From Burkholderiales bacterium (lineage in GTDB: Bacteria; Pseudomonadota; Gammaproteobacteria; Burkholderiales; Burkholderiaceae_C), in the NCBI GenBank assembly GCA_026932235.1, contig JAIXKR010000142.1, positions 1 through 64,000 on the forward strand: DNA of 64,000 bases, given 5' to 3'. Both the position numbers and the translations under genes were made by a program. This document shows, one piece after another, positions 1 to 10,485 of the stretch (position 1 is its first letter; every line of letters starts with the position of its first letter). The notes beneath the pieces were generated by a model. It saw nothing but the letters and a program-made list of their open reading frames with translations, was not told the origin of the DNA and did not search any database.

Positions 1-436
1 GGACAAGGAACAGCCCGGCCTCGTCATCCTGGGCAAGCAGGCCATCGACGACGACTGCAACCAGACCGGGCAGATGCTCGCGGCCCTGGCCGGACTTCCA
101 CAGGCCACCTTTGCCAGCAAGGTCGAGGTCGCCGACGGCAAGGCGACCGTCACGCGCGAGGTCGACGGCGGCCTGGAGACCCTGGCGCTCACGCTGCCGG
201 CCGTCGTCACCACGGACCTGCGCCTGAACGAGCCGCGCTACGTCACGCTGCCGAACATCATGAAGGCCAAGAAGAAGACGCTGGACGTCGTCAAGCCCGC
301 CGACCTGGGCGTGGACGTGACGCCGCGCATCAAGACCTTGAAGGTCGAGGAGCCGCCCAAGCGCGGTGCCGGCATCAAGGTTCCCGACGTCGCCACCCTC
401 GTGGCCAAGCTCAAGAACGAAGCCAAGGTGATCTGA
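1..436 (+). CDS. etfB: Electron transfer flavoprotein beta subunit (5' end outside window)
   Basis: The small ETF subunit, which with EtfA carries electrons from acyl-CoA dehydrogenases to ETF-ubiquinone oxidoreductase. The reading frame is already open at base 2, so about 144 C-terminal residues are visible of the usual ~249. Near the start of the fragment lies the conserved [15 protein letters not shown] segment (fragment residues ~11-25), which in the family binds the structural AMP. The end ([19 protein letters not shown]) is typical. The stop is one base before the etfA start, so the two subunits are co-expressed. Identification is secure; the amino-terminal part cannot be judged. Confidence 0.95.
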   Translation, partial: DKEQPGLVILGKQAIDDDCNQTGQMLAALAGLPQATFASKVEVADGKATVTREVDGGLETLALTLPAVVTTDLRLNEPRYVTLPNIMKAKKKTLDVVKPADLGVDVTPRIKTLKVEEPPKRGAGIKVPDVATLVAKLKNEAKVI

Positions 437-437
437 C

Positions 438-1370
438 ATGGCCGCCCTCGTCATTGCCGAACACGACAACGCGAGCCTCAAGGCCGCGACCCTGAACACC
501 GTCGCTGCCGCCGCGCAATGCGGCGGTGACGTCCACGTGCTGGTGGCCGGCGCGGGTGCCGCGGCAGCGGCCCAGGCCGCCGCGGCCATCCCCGGCGTGG
601 CCAAGGTGCTGCACGCCGATGCGCCCGCGCTCGATCACGGCCTGGCGGAGAACGTCGCCGCGCAAGTCGTGGCGCTCGCTCCGGCGTACAGCCACATCCT
701 CTTCGCGGCCACCGCCAGCGGCAAGAACATCGCACCGCGCGTGGCCGCGCTGCTGGACGTGGCGCAGATCAGCGACGCGACCAAGGTCGTCGCCGCCGAC
801 ACCTTCGAGCGCCCGATCTACGCCGGCAACGCCATCGCCACGGTGCAGAGCAGCGACGCCATCAAGCTCATCACGGTGCGCACCACGGCCTTCGACCCCG
901 TGGCCGCCAGCGGCGGCAGTGCCGCCGTCGAAACCCTGGCGCCCGTGGCCGACAGCGGCAAGACCGCGTTCCAGGGTGCCGAGATCGCCAAGCTCGAGCG
1001 CCCGGAGCTCACCAGCGCCAAGATCATCGTCTCCGGCGGCCGGGCGCTGGGCAGCAGCGAGAAGTTCGACGAGGTGCTGGTGCCGCTGGCCGACAAGCTG
1101 GGCGCGGCCCTCGGTGCCAGCCGCGCCGCGGTCGACGCCGGCTACGCGCCCAACGACTGGCAGGTCGGGCAGACCGGCAAGATCGTCGCGCCGCAGCTCT
1201 ACATCGCGGTCGGCATCTCCGGCGCCATCCAGCACCTGGCGGGGATGAAGGACTCCAAGGTCATCGTGGCCATCAACAAGGACGCCGAAGCGCCGATCTT
1301 CAGCGTCGCCGACTACGGCCTGGAAGCCGACCTCTTCACCGCGGTGCCGGAGTTGGTGGCCGCGCTTTGA
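438..1370 (+). CDS. etfA: Electron transfer flavoprotein alpha subunit
   Basis: Large ETF subunit holding the redox-active FAD. The protein has 310 residues, the usual bacterial length. The C-terminal FAD domain shows the expected signatures: [12 protein letters not shown] (~199-210), [11 protein letters not shown] (~226-236) and [19 protein letters not shown] (~244-262), followed by the [16 protein letters not shown] segment. It starts one base after the etfB stop. A strong intrinsic terminator follows, so etfBA form the end of a transcription unit separate from the acyl-CoA dehydrogenase downstream, although function links them. Confidence 0.97.
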   Translation: MAALVIAEHDNASLKAATLNTVAAAAQCGGDVHVLVAGAGAAAAAQAAAAIPGVAKVLHADAPALDHGLAENVAAQVVALAPAYSHILFAATASGKNIAPRVAALLDVAQISDATKVVAADTFERPIYAGNAIATVQSSDAIKLITVRTTAFDPVAASGGSAAVETLAPVADSGKTAFQGAEIAKLERPELTSAKIIVSGGRALGSSEKFDEVLVPLADKLGAALGASRAAVDAGYAPNDWQVGQTGKIVAPQLYIAVGISGAIQHLAGMKDSKVIVAINKDAEAPIFSVADYGLEADLFTAVPELVAAL

Positions 1371-1402
1371 AGGCACGCCAGACGGCCTGAAGCCTCACCT
1401 GC

Positions 1403-1429
1403 GGGGCGCTCGATCGGGCGCCCCTTTTT
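1403..1429 (+). terminator. Rho-independent terminator after etfBA
   Basis: A perfect 7-bp GC stem, GGGGCGC (1403-1409) with GCGCCCC (1418-1424), has an 8-base loop and is followed directly by TTTTT (1425-1429). It lies 33 bases after the etfA stop and only 19 bases before the next start codon. The next gene's promoter would therefore have to overlap or precede this hairpin, or its expression depends on readthrough. Confidence 0.85.
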
Positions 1430-1448
1430 CCATCGAGAGGACACGTCC

Positions 1449-3224
1449 ATGAGCTATCGAGCCCCCCTCAAGGATCTCCTGTTCGTGATGAAGGAGCTGG
1501 CCGGCATCGACGCCGTCGCGCAACTTCCCGGCTACGAGGAGGCGGGTGCGGAGACTGCCGCCGCCGTGCTCGAGGAATGCGCCCGCCTGGCCGAGGGCGT
1601 GATCGCGCCGCTGAACGTCGAAGGCGATCGCAACCCCTCGTCGCTGCAGGACGGCCAGGTGCGCACCACGCCCGGCTTCAAGGAGGCGTTCGCGCAGTTC
1701 ACGCAGGGCGGCTGGCAGGGCCTGCACCACCCGGTCGCCTATGGCGGACAGGGCCTGCCCAAGCTGATCCACGCCGCCTGCATCGAGATCGTGCAGTCCG
1801 CCAACCTGAGCTTCGCGCTCTGCCCGCTGCTCACCGACGGCGCCATCGAGGCGCTGCTCACCGCCGGCAGCGAGGCGCAGAAGCAGGCCTACATCCCGCC
1901 CATGATCGAGGGCCGCTGGACCGGCACCATGAACCTCACGGAGCCTCAGGCGGGTTCGGACCTGGCGCTGGTGCGCACGCGCGCCGAGCCGCAGGCCGAC
2001 GGTACGTACCGCCTCTTCGGCACCAAGATCTTCATCACCTACGGCGAGCACGACATGGCCGAGAACATCGTCCACCTCGTGCTCGCGCGCGTGGCCGGCG
2101 CGCCCGAGGGCGTGAAGGGCATCTCGCTCTTCATCTGCCCCAAGGTGCTGGCCGACGGCACGCGCAACGACGTGCACTGCGTGAGCCTGGAGCACAAGCT
2201 GGGCATCAAGGCCAGCCCCACCGCGGTGCTGCAGTACGGCGACCACGGCGGCGCCGTCGGCTATCTCGTCGGCCAGGAGAACCGCGGCCTCGAGTACATG
2301 TTCGTGATGATGAACGCGGCGCGCTTCGCCGTCGGCGTGCAGGGCATCGCGGTGGCCGAGCGCGCCTACCAGCAGGCGGTGGCCTACGCGCGCGAGCGCG
2401 TGCAGAGCCGCCCGGTCGACGGCTCCATGGCCAAGGCCGCACCGATCATTCATCACCCGGACGTGCGCCGCATGCTGATGACCATGCGCGCCTGGACCGA
2501 GTCCTGCCGCGCCATGGCGCTCGTCGCCGCCGCCGCCTACGACGCCGCCCATGCGCACGCCGACGGCGACGTGCGGGCGCAGAACCAGGCCTTCTACGAG
2601 TTGCTGGTGCCGCTGGTGAAGGGCGTGTCCACCGAGATGAGCCTGGACGTGGCGAGCCTGGGAATCCAGGTCCACGGCGGCATGGGCTTCATCGAGGAGA
2701 CCGGGGCCGCGCAGCATCTGCGCGACGCGAAGATCCTGACCATCTATGAAGGCACGACCGCGATCCAGGCCAACGACCTCGTCGGCCGCAAGACGCTGCG
2801 CGACGGCGGCCAAGGACTGCGCGCCGTGGCGGCGCGGATCGAGCAGACCGAGGCCGCGCTGAGCGCGCGCCCCGGCGCCGCCTGTGCCGCGATGGCCAGG
2901 CGGCTGCAGGCCGCGCGCCAGGCGCTGCTGCAGGCGGTGGACTACGTCGTCGCCACGGCCAAGGGCGACCCCAACGCCGCCTTCGCCGGCAGCGTGCCCT
3001 ACCTGATGCTGACCGGCACCGTCGTCGCCGGCTGGCTGCTGGGCCGCGCGCTGATGGCGGCCGAGGATCGCCTCGCCGAGGGTGTCGACGCCGACTTCAT
3101 GCGGGCCAAGATCACCACCTGCCGCTTCTTCGCCGAGCACCTCCTGACGCGCGCACCGGCGCTGCGCGACAGCGTCGTCGAGGGCGCGGCTTCCGTCACC
3201 GCGCTTGCCCTGGAGGCCTTCTGA
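1449..3224 (+). CDS. Long-form acyl-CoA dehydrogenase
   Basis: FAD-dependent acyl-CoA dehydrogenase of 591 residues, longer than the ~380-residue short type, with the extra C-terminal domain seen in DmdC-like enzymes. The flavin/substrate segment MNLTEPQAGSDLALVRTRAE lies around residues 161-180. The catalytic base is probably Glu434 in the IYEGTTAIQAND motif. It should introduce an alpha-beta double bond into an acyl-CoA and pass electrons to EtfAB encoded just upstream. Substrate cannot be read from sequence; medium/long-chain acyl-CoA or a methylthio-propionyl-CoA-like substrate are both possible. Its TGA overlaps the next ATG by one base, which suggests translational coupling. Confidence 0.9.
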   Translation: MSYRAPLKDLLFVMKELAGIDAVAQLPGYEEAGAETAAAVLEECARLAEGVIAPLNVEGDRNPSSLQDGQVRTTPGFKEAFAQFTQGGWQGLHHPVAYGGQGLPKLIHAACIEIVQSANLSFALCPLLTDGAIEALLTAGSEAQKQAYIPPMIEGRWTGTMNLTEPQAGSDLALVRTRAEPQADGTYRLFGTKIFITYGEHDMAENIVHLVLARVAGAPEGVKGISLFICPKVLADGTRNDVHCVSLEHKLGIKASPTAVLQYGDHGGAVGYLVGQENRGLEYMFVMMNAARFAVGVQGIAVAERAYQQAVAYARERVQSRPVDGSMAKAAPIIHHPDVRRMLMTMRAWTESCRAMALVAAAAYDAAHAHADGDVRAQNQAFYELLVPLVKGVSTEMSLDVASLGIQVHGGMGFIEETGAAQHLRDAKILTIYEGTTAIQANDLVGRKTLRDGGQGLRAVAARIEQTEAALSARPGAACAAMARRLQAARQALLQAVDYVVATAKGDPNAAFAGSVPYLMLTGTVVAGWLLGRALMAAEDRLAEGVDADFMRAKITTCRFFAEHLLTRAPALRDSVVEGAASVTALALEAF

Positions 3225-4195
3225 TGAGCCGTCTTCCCCCCGTGCTGCAAGGCCTGCCGCTGCCGGTCATCGGCGCGCCGCTGTTCATCATCAGCAACCC
3301 CAAGCTGGTGATCGCGCAGTGCACGGCCGGCATCGTCGGCTCGATGCCCGCGCTCAACGCGCGCCCGGCCTCGCAACTCGACGAGTGGCTGCACGAGATC
3401 ACCGAAGGCCTGTCGGACTGGAACCGCGCGCACCCCGAGCGTCCGGCGGCGCCTTTCGCCATCAACCAGATCGTGCACAAGACCAACGACCGTCTCGAGC
3501 ACGACATGCAGGTCTGCGCCCGGTACAAGGTGCCGATCATGATCACGAGCCTCGGCGCGCGCACCGACATCAACGACGCCGTGCACGGCTGGGGCGGCGT
3601 CGTGCTGCACGACGTCATCAACAACGCCTTCGCAAGGAAGGCGATCGAGAAGGGCGCCGACGGGCTGATCGCGGTCGCTGCGGGGGCGGGCGGCCATGCC
3701 GGCGTGAAGAGCCCGTTCGCGCTCGTGGCCGAGATCCGCGAGTGGTTCGACGGGCCGATCGCGCTTTCGGGCGCGATCGCCACCGGCGACGCGGTGCTGG
3801 CCGCGCAGGCGATGGGCGCGGATCTGGCCTACATCGGCTCGGCGTTCATCGCCACCGACGAAGCGCGCGCCAGCGACGCCTACAAGCAGTGCGTCGTCGA
3901 GTGCACGAGCGACGACATCGTCTACTCGAGCCTCTTCACCGGTGTGCACGGCAACTACCTCAAGCCCTCCATCCGCAAGGCCGGCATGGACCCCGACCAT
4001 CTGCCCGAGAGCGACCCGAGCAAGATGAACTTCGGCGGCGACACCACCAAGGCCTGGAAGGACATCTGGGGCTGCGGCCAGGGCATCGCCCCGGTCAAGG
4101 CCGTGGTGCCGGCGGCGGAGCTGGTGGCGCGCCTGCGGCGCGAATACCTGGCCGCCCGCGCGCGGCTGATCGAGCGGTCCGCTCGTGTGCGCTGA
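3224..4195 (+). CDS. Nitronate monooxygenase / 2-nitropropane dioxygenase-like FMN protein
   Basis: TIM-barrel FMN enzyme of 323 residues in the nitronate monooxygenase family. Visible family features are the N-terminal GAPLFIISNPKLVIAQCTAG stretch, the glycine-rich AAGAGGHAGVKSPF segment (~152-165) that carries the family His near FMN, and the phosphate-binding region GAIATGDAVLAAQAMGADLAYIGSAF (spanning ~184-209). Related proteins detoxify alkyl nitronates, but many family members have other or unknown roles such as enoyl reduction. Its start overlaps the acyl-CoA dehydrogenase stop (TGATG), so a role tied to acyl-CoA metabolism is a reasonable inference. The true substrate is not known. 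Confidence 0.88.
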   Translation: MSRLPPVLQGLPLPVIGAPLFIISNPKLVIAQCTAGIVGSMPALNARPASQLDEWLHEITEGLSDWNRAHPERPAAPFAINQIVHKTNDRLEHDMQVCARYKVPIMITSLGARTDINDAVHGWGGVVLHDVINNAFARKAIEKGADGLIAVAAGAGGHAGVKSPFALVAEIREWFDGPIALSGAIATGDAVLAAQAMGADLAYIGSAFIATDEARASDAYKQCVVECTSDDIVYSSLFTGVHGNYLKPSIRKAGMDPDHLPESDPSKMNFGGDTTKAWKDIWGCGQGIAPVKAVVPAAELVARLRREYLAARARLIERSARVR

Positions 4196-4223
4196 ATCCG
4201 GGCAGCGGCGCGCGGGCACTCCC

Positions 4224-4529
4224 ATGGAGCGCGCCGGCGCCTATGCCGGGGGCGCTGCGGCGGCGCTGGCGCTGCTGCTGGGCGGATGCTCGACGGTCGG
4301 GGTGGGAATCGGGCTTCCGCTTCCCGGAATCGGCTCCGTGGGAGTCTCGGTGGACAGCGGCGGCAACATCGGCGGCGGCGTGTCCGTCGGCACGCGCGGT
4401 GTGAGCGTCGGCGTCGGCGGGAGCGGCCGCCTGCCGCCGCCGAAGCCGCCCGAGGCCGCCGACGCGGCGGCCTCGGGGCCGTCGCCTGCCGCCTCCGCAG
4501 CTTCCGCAGCGTCCGCCGCAGGCGGCTGA
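4224..4529 (+). CDS. Small Gly/Val-rich putative lipoprotein of unknown function
   Basis: I do not recognise this 101-residue protein. Starting at ATG 4224 it has a short hydrophobic signal ending in LLLGGC, a good lipobox with Cys22 as the predicted lipidated residue. The middle is a glycine- and valine-rich alternating region (VGVGIGLPLPGIGSVGVSVD and related) that could form beta strands. The tail is Pro/Ala/Ser-rich and low in complexity. An in-frame start at 4185 inside the preceding gene would put a charged stretch before the signal and is less likely. It sits 28 bases after the nitronate monooxygenase-like gene and may be its last co-transcribed partner. Confidence 0.6.
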   Translation: MERAGAYAGGAAAALALLLGGCSTVGVGIGLPLPGIGSVGVSVDSGGNIGGGVSVGTRGVSVGVGGSGRLPPPKPPEAADAAASGPSPAASAASAASAAGG

Positions 4530-4699
4530 AGGCGCGCTGCCTCTTCGGGGCGGCGCTGTCAGCAAACCAACAGGGTTCCCGTGGCCCAATGACGGCTGTT
4601 GATCGGCGGGGGCTGCGTTGACGACCCGAGTGATAGAGTTCCCGCTTGCGGACGATTCGGTCCTTCCACGTCCCCTTGCTGAACGCGCGAGTCCACAGC

Positions 4700-4799
4700 A
4701 AGGCGGGTCGCAATCCGCCAGCCCGGTGAAGCCGGGGTCGCGGAAGGTTTGGCAACCCATCGGAGCCCGCGGAAACCGCGGACGAAAGGTGAGCGAGCG
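4700..4799 (+). promoter_or_regulatory. Structured leader upstream of sucA (candidate sucA RNA motif)
   Basis: Four successive hairpins can be drawn by eye: GGCGG/CCGCC (4702-4706, 4715-4719), CCCGG/CCGGG (4722-4726, 4732-4736), GGTT/AACC (4746-4749, 4754-4757) and CCGCGG/CCGCGG with an AAA loop (4767-4772, 4776-4781). The last ends a few bases before the Shine-Dalgarno region AAAGGTGAG (4785-4793). A cis-regulatory sucA RNA motif located in the 5' UTR of sucA has been described for Burkholderiales, with structure close to the ribosome binding site. Position and taxon fit; I could not compare with the covariance model, so assignment to that family is inference. The rest of the gap (4530-4699) shows no clear promoter beyond a weak TAGAGT at 4634. 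Confidence 0.5.
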
Positions 4800-7658
4800 A
4801 TGATGCAGCAGTACAGGTCCAATTCGTACCTGTTCGGGGGCAACGCCCCTTACGTCGAGGAACTCTACGAGGCCTACCTCGAGAACCCCGGCAGCGTGCC
4901 CGACAACTGGCGCACGTACTTCGACAACCTGCAGCATGTGCCGGCGGTCGACGGCAGCGATGCGCGCGACGTGCCGCACGCCTCGGTGGTCGAATCCTTC
5001 GCGCAGCGCGCCAAGGCCAACGCCTTCGCACTCAAGGCCAGCGCCGCCGATCTCGCCGTGGCGCGCAAGCAGGTGCACGTCCAAAGCCTGATCGCGGCCT
5101 ACCGCAACCTGGGCAGCCGCTGGGCCGACCTCGACCCGCTCAAGCGCGCCGAGCGCGCGCGCATCCCCGAGCTCGAGCCGGCCTTCTACGACCTCACCGA
5201 GGCCGACATGGACATCATGTTCTCGGCCGGGAACACCTATTTCAGCAAGGCCGAGCACATGTCGCTGCGCGACATCCTGCTCGCGCTGCGCGAGACCTAC
5301 TGCGGCACCATCGGCGCGGAGTTCATGCACTGCATGGATCCGGCCGAGAAGCGCTGGTGGCAGGAACGGCTGGAGTCCACGCGCGGCAAGCCGAGCTACA
5401 CCGCCGAGCAGAAGACGCACATCCTCGAGCGGCTGACGGCGGCCGAAGGCCTGGAGCGCTACCTGCACACCAAGTACGTCGGCCAGAAGCGCTTCTCGCT
5501 CGAAGGCGGCGAGAGCTTCATCGCCAGCATGGACGAGGTCGTGCAGCGCGCGGGGCAGCACGGCGTGCAGGAGATCGTCATCGGCATGGCGCACCGCGGG
5601 CGCCTGAACGTGCTCGTCAACACCCTGGGCAAGATGCCCAAGGACTTGTTCGCCGAGTTCGACCACACCGCGCCCGAGGACCTGCCGGCCGGTGACGTGA
5701 AGTACCACCAGGGCTTCTCGAGCGACATCTCGACGCCCGGCGGCCCGGTGCACCTGAGCCTGGCCTTCAACCCCAGCCACCTGGAGATCGTCAATCCGGT
5801 CGTCGAGGGTTCGGTGAAGGCGCGCATGGACCGCCGCGGCGACAAGGACGGCAGCCAGGTGCTGCCGGTGCTGGTGCACGGCGACGCCGCCTTCGCGGGG
5901 CAGGGCGTGGTCATGGAGACGCTGGCGCTGGCGCAGACGCGCGGCTACTTCACCGGCGGCACGGTGCACATCGTCATCAACAACCAGATCGGCTTCACGA
6001 CCAGCGACCCGCGCGACAGCCGCTCGACGCTGTACTGCACCGACGTCGTGAAGATGATCGAGGCACCGGTGCTGCACGTCAACGGCGACGATCCGGAATC
6101 GGTCGTGCTGTGCACGCAGCTGGCGATGGACTACCGCCAGCAGTTCAAGAAGGATGTCGTCGTCGACATCGTGTGCTTCCGCAAGCTCGGCCACAACGAG
6201 CAGGACACGCCGGCGCTGACGCAGCCCCTGATGTACAAGAAGATCGCCGCGCATCCCGGCACGCGCAAGCTCTATGCCGACAAGCTCGAGGCGCAGGGTG
6301 TGCTGCCCGCGGGCGGCGGCGACGAACTCGTGAAGAAGCTGCGCTCGGCCTTCGATGCCGGAAAGCACACCGTCGACCCGGTGCTCACCAACTTCAAGAG
6401 CAAGTACGCCGTCGACTGGGCGCCCTTCCTCGGCCGCAAGTGGACGGACGCCGCCGACACGGCGCTGCCGCTGGCCGAAATCAAGCGCCTGGCCGAGCGC
6501 CTGACCATGGTGCCAGAGGGCTTCAAGGTCCACCCGCTGGCGCAGAAGGTGCTGGCCGACCGCGCCGCGATGGGTCGCGGCGAGATCAACGTCGACTGGG
6601 GCATGGGCGAGACGCTCGCCTACGCCTCGCTGGTGGCCAGCGGTTATGCGGTGCGGCTTTCGGGCGAGGACTGCGGGCGCGGCACCTTCGTTCACCGGCA
6701 CGCGGTGCTGCACGACCAGAAGCGCGAGAAGTGGGACACCGGCACCTACGTGCCGCTGGAGAACATCGCCGAGAACCAGGCACCCTTCGTCGTCATCGAC
6801 TCCATCCTCTCCGAGGAGGCGGTGCTCGGCTTCGAGTACGGCTATGCCAGCGCCGACCCGGGCACGCTCACCATCTGGGAGGCGCAGTTCGGCGACTTCG
6901 CCAACGGCGCGCAGGTGGTGATCGACCAGTTCATCGCCAGCGGCGAGGTCAAGTGGGGGCGCGTCAACGGCCTCACGCTGCTGCTGCCGCACGGCTACGA
7001 GGGCCAGGGCCCCGAGCACAGCTCGGCGCGCGTCGAGCGCTTCATGCAGCTTGCCGCCGACAACAACATGCAGGTCGCGCAACCCACGAGCGCGAGCCAG
7101 ATCTTCCACCTGCTGCGGCGGCAGATGGTGCGCCAGTTCCGCAAGCCGCTCATCGTCTTCACCCCCAAGAGCCTGCTGCGCAACAAGGACGCGACCTCGC
7201 CGCTGTCGGAGTTCACGCGGGGCGAGTTCCAGACCGTCATCGGCGAGCGCGCGCGCGAAGTCGCCGCCGAGAAGGTCAGGCGCGTCATCGCCTGCTCGGG
7301 CAAGGTCTATTACGACCTCGTCAAGCGGCGCGAGGAGAAGAAGGCATTCGACGTCGCGCTGCTGCGCGTGGAGCAGCTCTACCCGTTCCCGCACAAGACC
7401 ATCGCAGCGGAACTGAAGAAGTATCCGGGGGCCACCGAGATCGTCTGGTGCCAGGACGAGCCGCAGAACCAGGGGGCCTGGTTCTTCGTGCAGCACCAGC
7501 TGCTCGAGAACATGCACGAGGGCCAGAAGCTGGGCTACGCCGGCCGGCCGGCGTCGGCCTCGCCGGCGGTGGGTTATCCGCACCTGCACCAGGAGCAGCT
7601 CAAGGCCTTGCTCGACCAGGCCTTCGGCAAGCTCAAGGGTTTGACGCTCACCAAGTAA
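4800..7658 (+). CDS. sucA: 2-oxoglutarate dehydrogenase E1 component
   Basis: Thiamine-diphosphate-dependent E1 subunit of the 2-oxoglutarate dehydrogenase complex, decarboxylating 2-oxoglutarate in the TCA cycle. Length is 952 residues (E. coli 933). The N-terminal YLFGGNAPYVEELYEAYLEN segment binds the E2 core in this family. The HRGRLNVLVN motif (~265) and HGDAAFAGQGVVMETL and NNQIGFTTSDP (~360-403) belong to the cofactor domain, and WCQDEPQNQGAW (~882) is near the C terminus. ATG 4800 (or the adjacent ATG 4803) is chosen because an upstream in-frame ATG at 4749 lies inside the structured leader and would add a basic stretch foreign to the family. First gene of sucA-sucB-lpd. Confidence 0.97.
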   Translation: MMQQYRSNSYLFGGNAPYVEELYEAYLENPGSVPDNWRTYFDNLQHVPAVDGSDARDVPHASVVESFAQRAKANAFALKASAADLAVARKQVHVQSLIAAYRNLGSRWADLDPLKRAERARIPELEPAFYDLTEADMDIMFSAGNTYFSKAEHMSLRDILLALRETYCGTIGAEFMHCMDPAEKRWWQERLESTRGKPSYTAEQKTHILERLTAAEGLERYLHTKYVGQKRFSLEGGESFIASMDEVVQRAGQHGVQEIVIGMAHRGRLNVLVNTLGKMPKDLFAEFDHTAPEDLPAGDVKYHQGFSSDISTPGGPVHLSLAFNPSHLEIVNPVVEGSVKARMDRRGDKDGSQVLPVLVHGDAAFAGQGVVMETLALAQTRGYFTGGTVHIVINNQIGFTTSDPRDSRSTLYCTDVVKMIEAPVLHVNGDDPESVVLCTQLAMDYRQQFKKDVVVDIVCFRKLGHNEQDTPALTQPLMYKKIAAHPGTRKLYADKLEAQGVLPAGGGDELVKKLRSAFDAGKHTVDPVLTNFKSKYAVDWAPFLGRKWTDAADTALPLAEIKRLAERLTMVPEGFKVHPLAQKVLADRAAMGRGEINVDWGMGETLAYASLVASGYAVRLSGEDCGRGTFVHRHAVLHDQKREKWDTGTYVPLENIAENQAPFVVIDSILSEEAVLGFEYGYASADPGTLTIWEAQFGDFANGAQVVIDQFIASGEVKWGRVNGLTLLLPHGYEGQGPEHSSARVERFMQLAADNNMQVAQPTSASQIFHLLRRQMVRQFRKPLIVFTPKSLLRNKDATSPLSEFTRGEFQTVIGERAREVAAEKVRRVIACSGKVYYDLVKRREEKKAFDVALLRVEQLYPFPHKTIAAELKKYPGATEIVWCQDEPQNQGAWFFVQHQLLENMHEGQKLGYAGRPASASPAVGYPHLHQEQLKALLDQAFGKLKGLTLTK

Positions 7659-7736
7659 ATCCGCGTTGGCGCTGCCGCAGCCGGGCTGGGGCCCGAGGGC
7701 GGCGCAGCGCGCGCACGACCTCAAGCGAGACACATC

Positions 7737-9014
<1,278 letters not shown>

Positions 9015-9024
9015 GGACGACGCC

Positions 9025-10455
9025 ATGAGCACCAAGACCTTCGACGTCGTCGTCATCGGCGGCGGCCCGGGCGGCTACATCGCCGCGATCCGGGCGGCGC
9101 AGCTGGGGATGAACGTCGCCTGCATCGACGACTGGAAGAACGCCGCCGGCGGTCCCGCGCCGGGCGGCACCTGCACCAACGTCGGCTGCATCCCGAGCAA
9201 GGCGCTGCTGCAGTCCAGCGAGCACTACGAGCACGCCGCGAAGCACTTCGGCGAGCACGGCATCAGCTTGTCCGACCTCGCCATCGACGTGAAGAAGATG
9301 GTGGCCCGCAAGGACCAGGTGGTCAAGCAGAACAACGACGGCATCCTCTACCTCTTCAAGAAGAACAAGGTCGCGTTCTTCCACGGCCGCGGCTCCTTCG
9401 TGAAGGCCGCGGACGGTGGCTACGAGATCGCGGTCGACGGCGCCGAGAAGCAGAGCATCGTCGGCAAGCAGGTGATCGTCGCCACCGGCTCGAGCGCGCG
9501 CCCGCTGCCCGGCGTGGCCTTCGACGAGGAGAAGGTGCTGAGCAACGACGGCGCGCTGCGCATCGGCAGCGTGCCGAAGAAGCTGGGCGTGATCGGATCG
9601 GGCGTGATCGGCCTCGAGATGGGTTCGGTCTGGCGGCGCGTCGGCGCCGAGGTCACGGTGCTCGAGGCGATGCCCGGCTTCCTGCCGGCGGCCGACGAGC
9701 AGGTCGCCAAGGAGGCGCTCAAGCTGCTCACGCGCCAGGGCCTGAAGATCGAGTTCGGCGTCAAGGTCGGCGGCGTCAAGGTCGGCAAGAAGGGCGTGAC
9801 CGTCTCCTACACCGACGCCAAGGACAAGGCGCACGAGCTGGAGGTCGACAAGCTCATCGTCAGCATCGGCCGCGTGCCCAACACCGTCGGTCTGAACGTC
9901 GAGGCCGTGGGCCTGAAGCTCGACGAGCGCGGCTTCGTCGCCGTCGACGACGACTGCCGCACCAACCTGCCGGGCGTGTGGGCGGTGGGCGACGTCGTGC
10001 GCGGCCCCATGCTCGCGCACAAGGCCGAGGAGGAAGGCGTGGCCGTGGCCGAGCGCATCGCCGGCCAGCACGGCCACGTCGACTTCAACCTCATCCCCTT
10101 CGTCATCTACACCAGCCCCGAGATCGCCTGGGTCGGCAAGACCGAGCAGACGCTGAAAGCCGAGGGCCGCGCCTACAAGGCCGGCAGCTTCCCCTTCATG
10201 GCCAACGGCCGCGCGCGTGCGTTCGGCGACACCTCGGGCTTCGTGAAGTTCCTCGCCGACGCGACGAGCGACGAGATCCTGGGCGTTCACATCGTCGGGC
10301 CGCTGGCCAGCGAACTCATCGCCGAGGCGGGCGTGGCGATGGCCTTCCGCGCGAGCAGCGAGGACATCGCGCGCATCTGCCACGCGCATCCCTCGCTGTC
10401 GGAATCGATGAAGGAGGCGGCACTCGCCGTCGACAAGCGCACGCTCAACTTCTGA
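9025..10455 (+). CDS. lpd: Dihydrolipoamide dehydrogenase (E3)
   Basis: FAD/NAD-dependent disulfide oxidoreductase that reoxidises dihydrolipoamide on E2; 476 residues, the family length. It begins with the FAD-binding dinucleotide fold VVIGGGPGGYIAAIRAAQ. The redox disulfide is Cys50/Cys55 in GGTCTNVGCIPSK. The C-terminal HAHPSLSESMKEA motif (~453-465) contributes the catalytic His/Glu pair from the partner subunit of the dimer. It is the third gene of the suc operon, so this copy serves 2-oxoglutarate dehydrogenase; whether it is shared with pyruvate dehydrogenase cannot be told from the window. Confidence 0.96.
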   Translation: MSTKTFDVVVIGGGPGGYIAAIRAAQLGMNVACIDDWKNAAGGPAPGGTCTNVGCIPSKALLQSSEHYEHAAKHFGEHGISLSDLAIDVKKMVARKDQVVKQNNDGILYLFKKNKVAFFHGRGSFVKAADGGYEIAVDGAEKQSIVGKQVIVATGSSARPLPGVAFDEEKVLSNDGALRIGSVPKKLGVIGSGVIGLEMGSVWRRVGAEVTVLEAMPGFLPAADEQVAKEALKLLTRQGLKIEFGVKVGGVKVGKKGVTVSYTDAKDKAHELEVDKLIVSIGRVPNTVGLNVEAVGLKLDERGFVAVDDDCRTNLPGVWAVGDVVRGPMLAHKAEEEGVAVAERIAGQHGHVDFNLIPFVIYTSPEIAWVGKTEQTLKAEGRAYKAGSFPFMANGRARAFGDTSGFVKFLADATSDEILGVHIVGPLASELIAEAGVAMAFRASSEDIARICHAHPSLSESMKEAALAVDKRTLNF

Positions 10456-10485
10456 CCGGCGCAGCGCGGGTCGCAACGCGCCGCA

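Noticed and set aside
4618-4639. TTGACG and TAGAGT as a promoter for sucA
   Set aside because: They are only about 10 bases apart, too close for a -35/-10 pair, so only the weak TAGAGT was mentioned.
4618-4803. Small open frame in the sucA leader
   Set aside because: It overlaps the structured leader, lacks a ribosome binding site and shows no protein-like pattern; a leader-peptide role cannot be excluded but nothing supports it.
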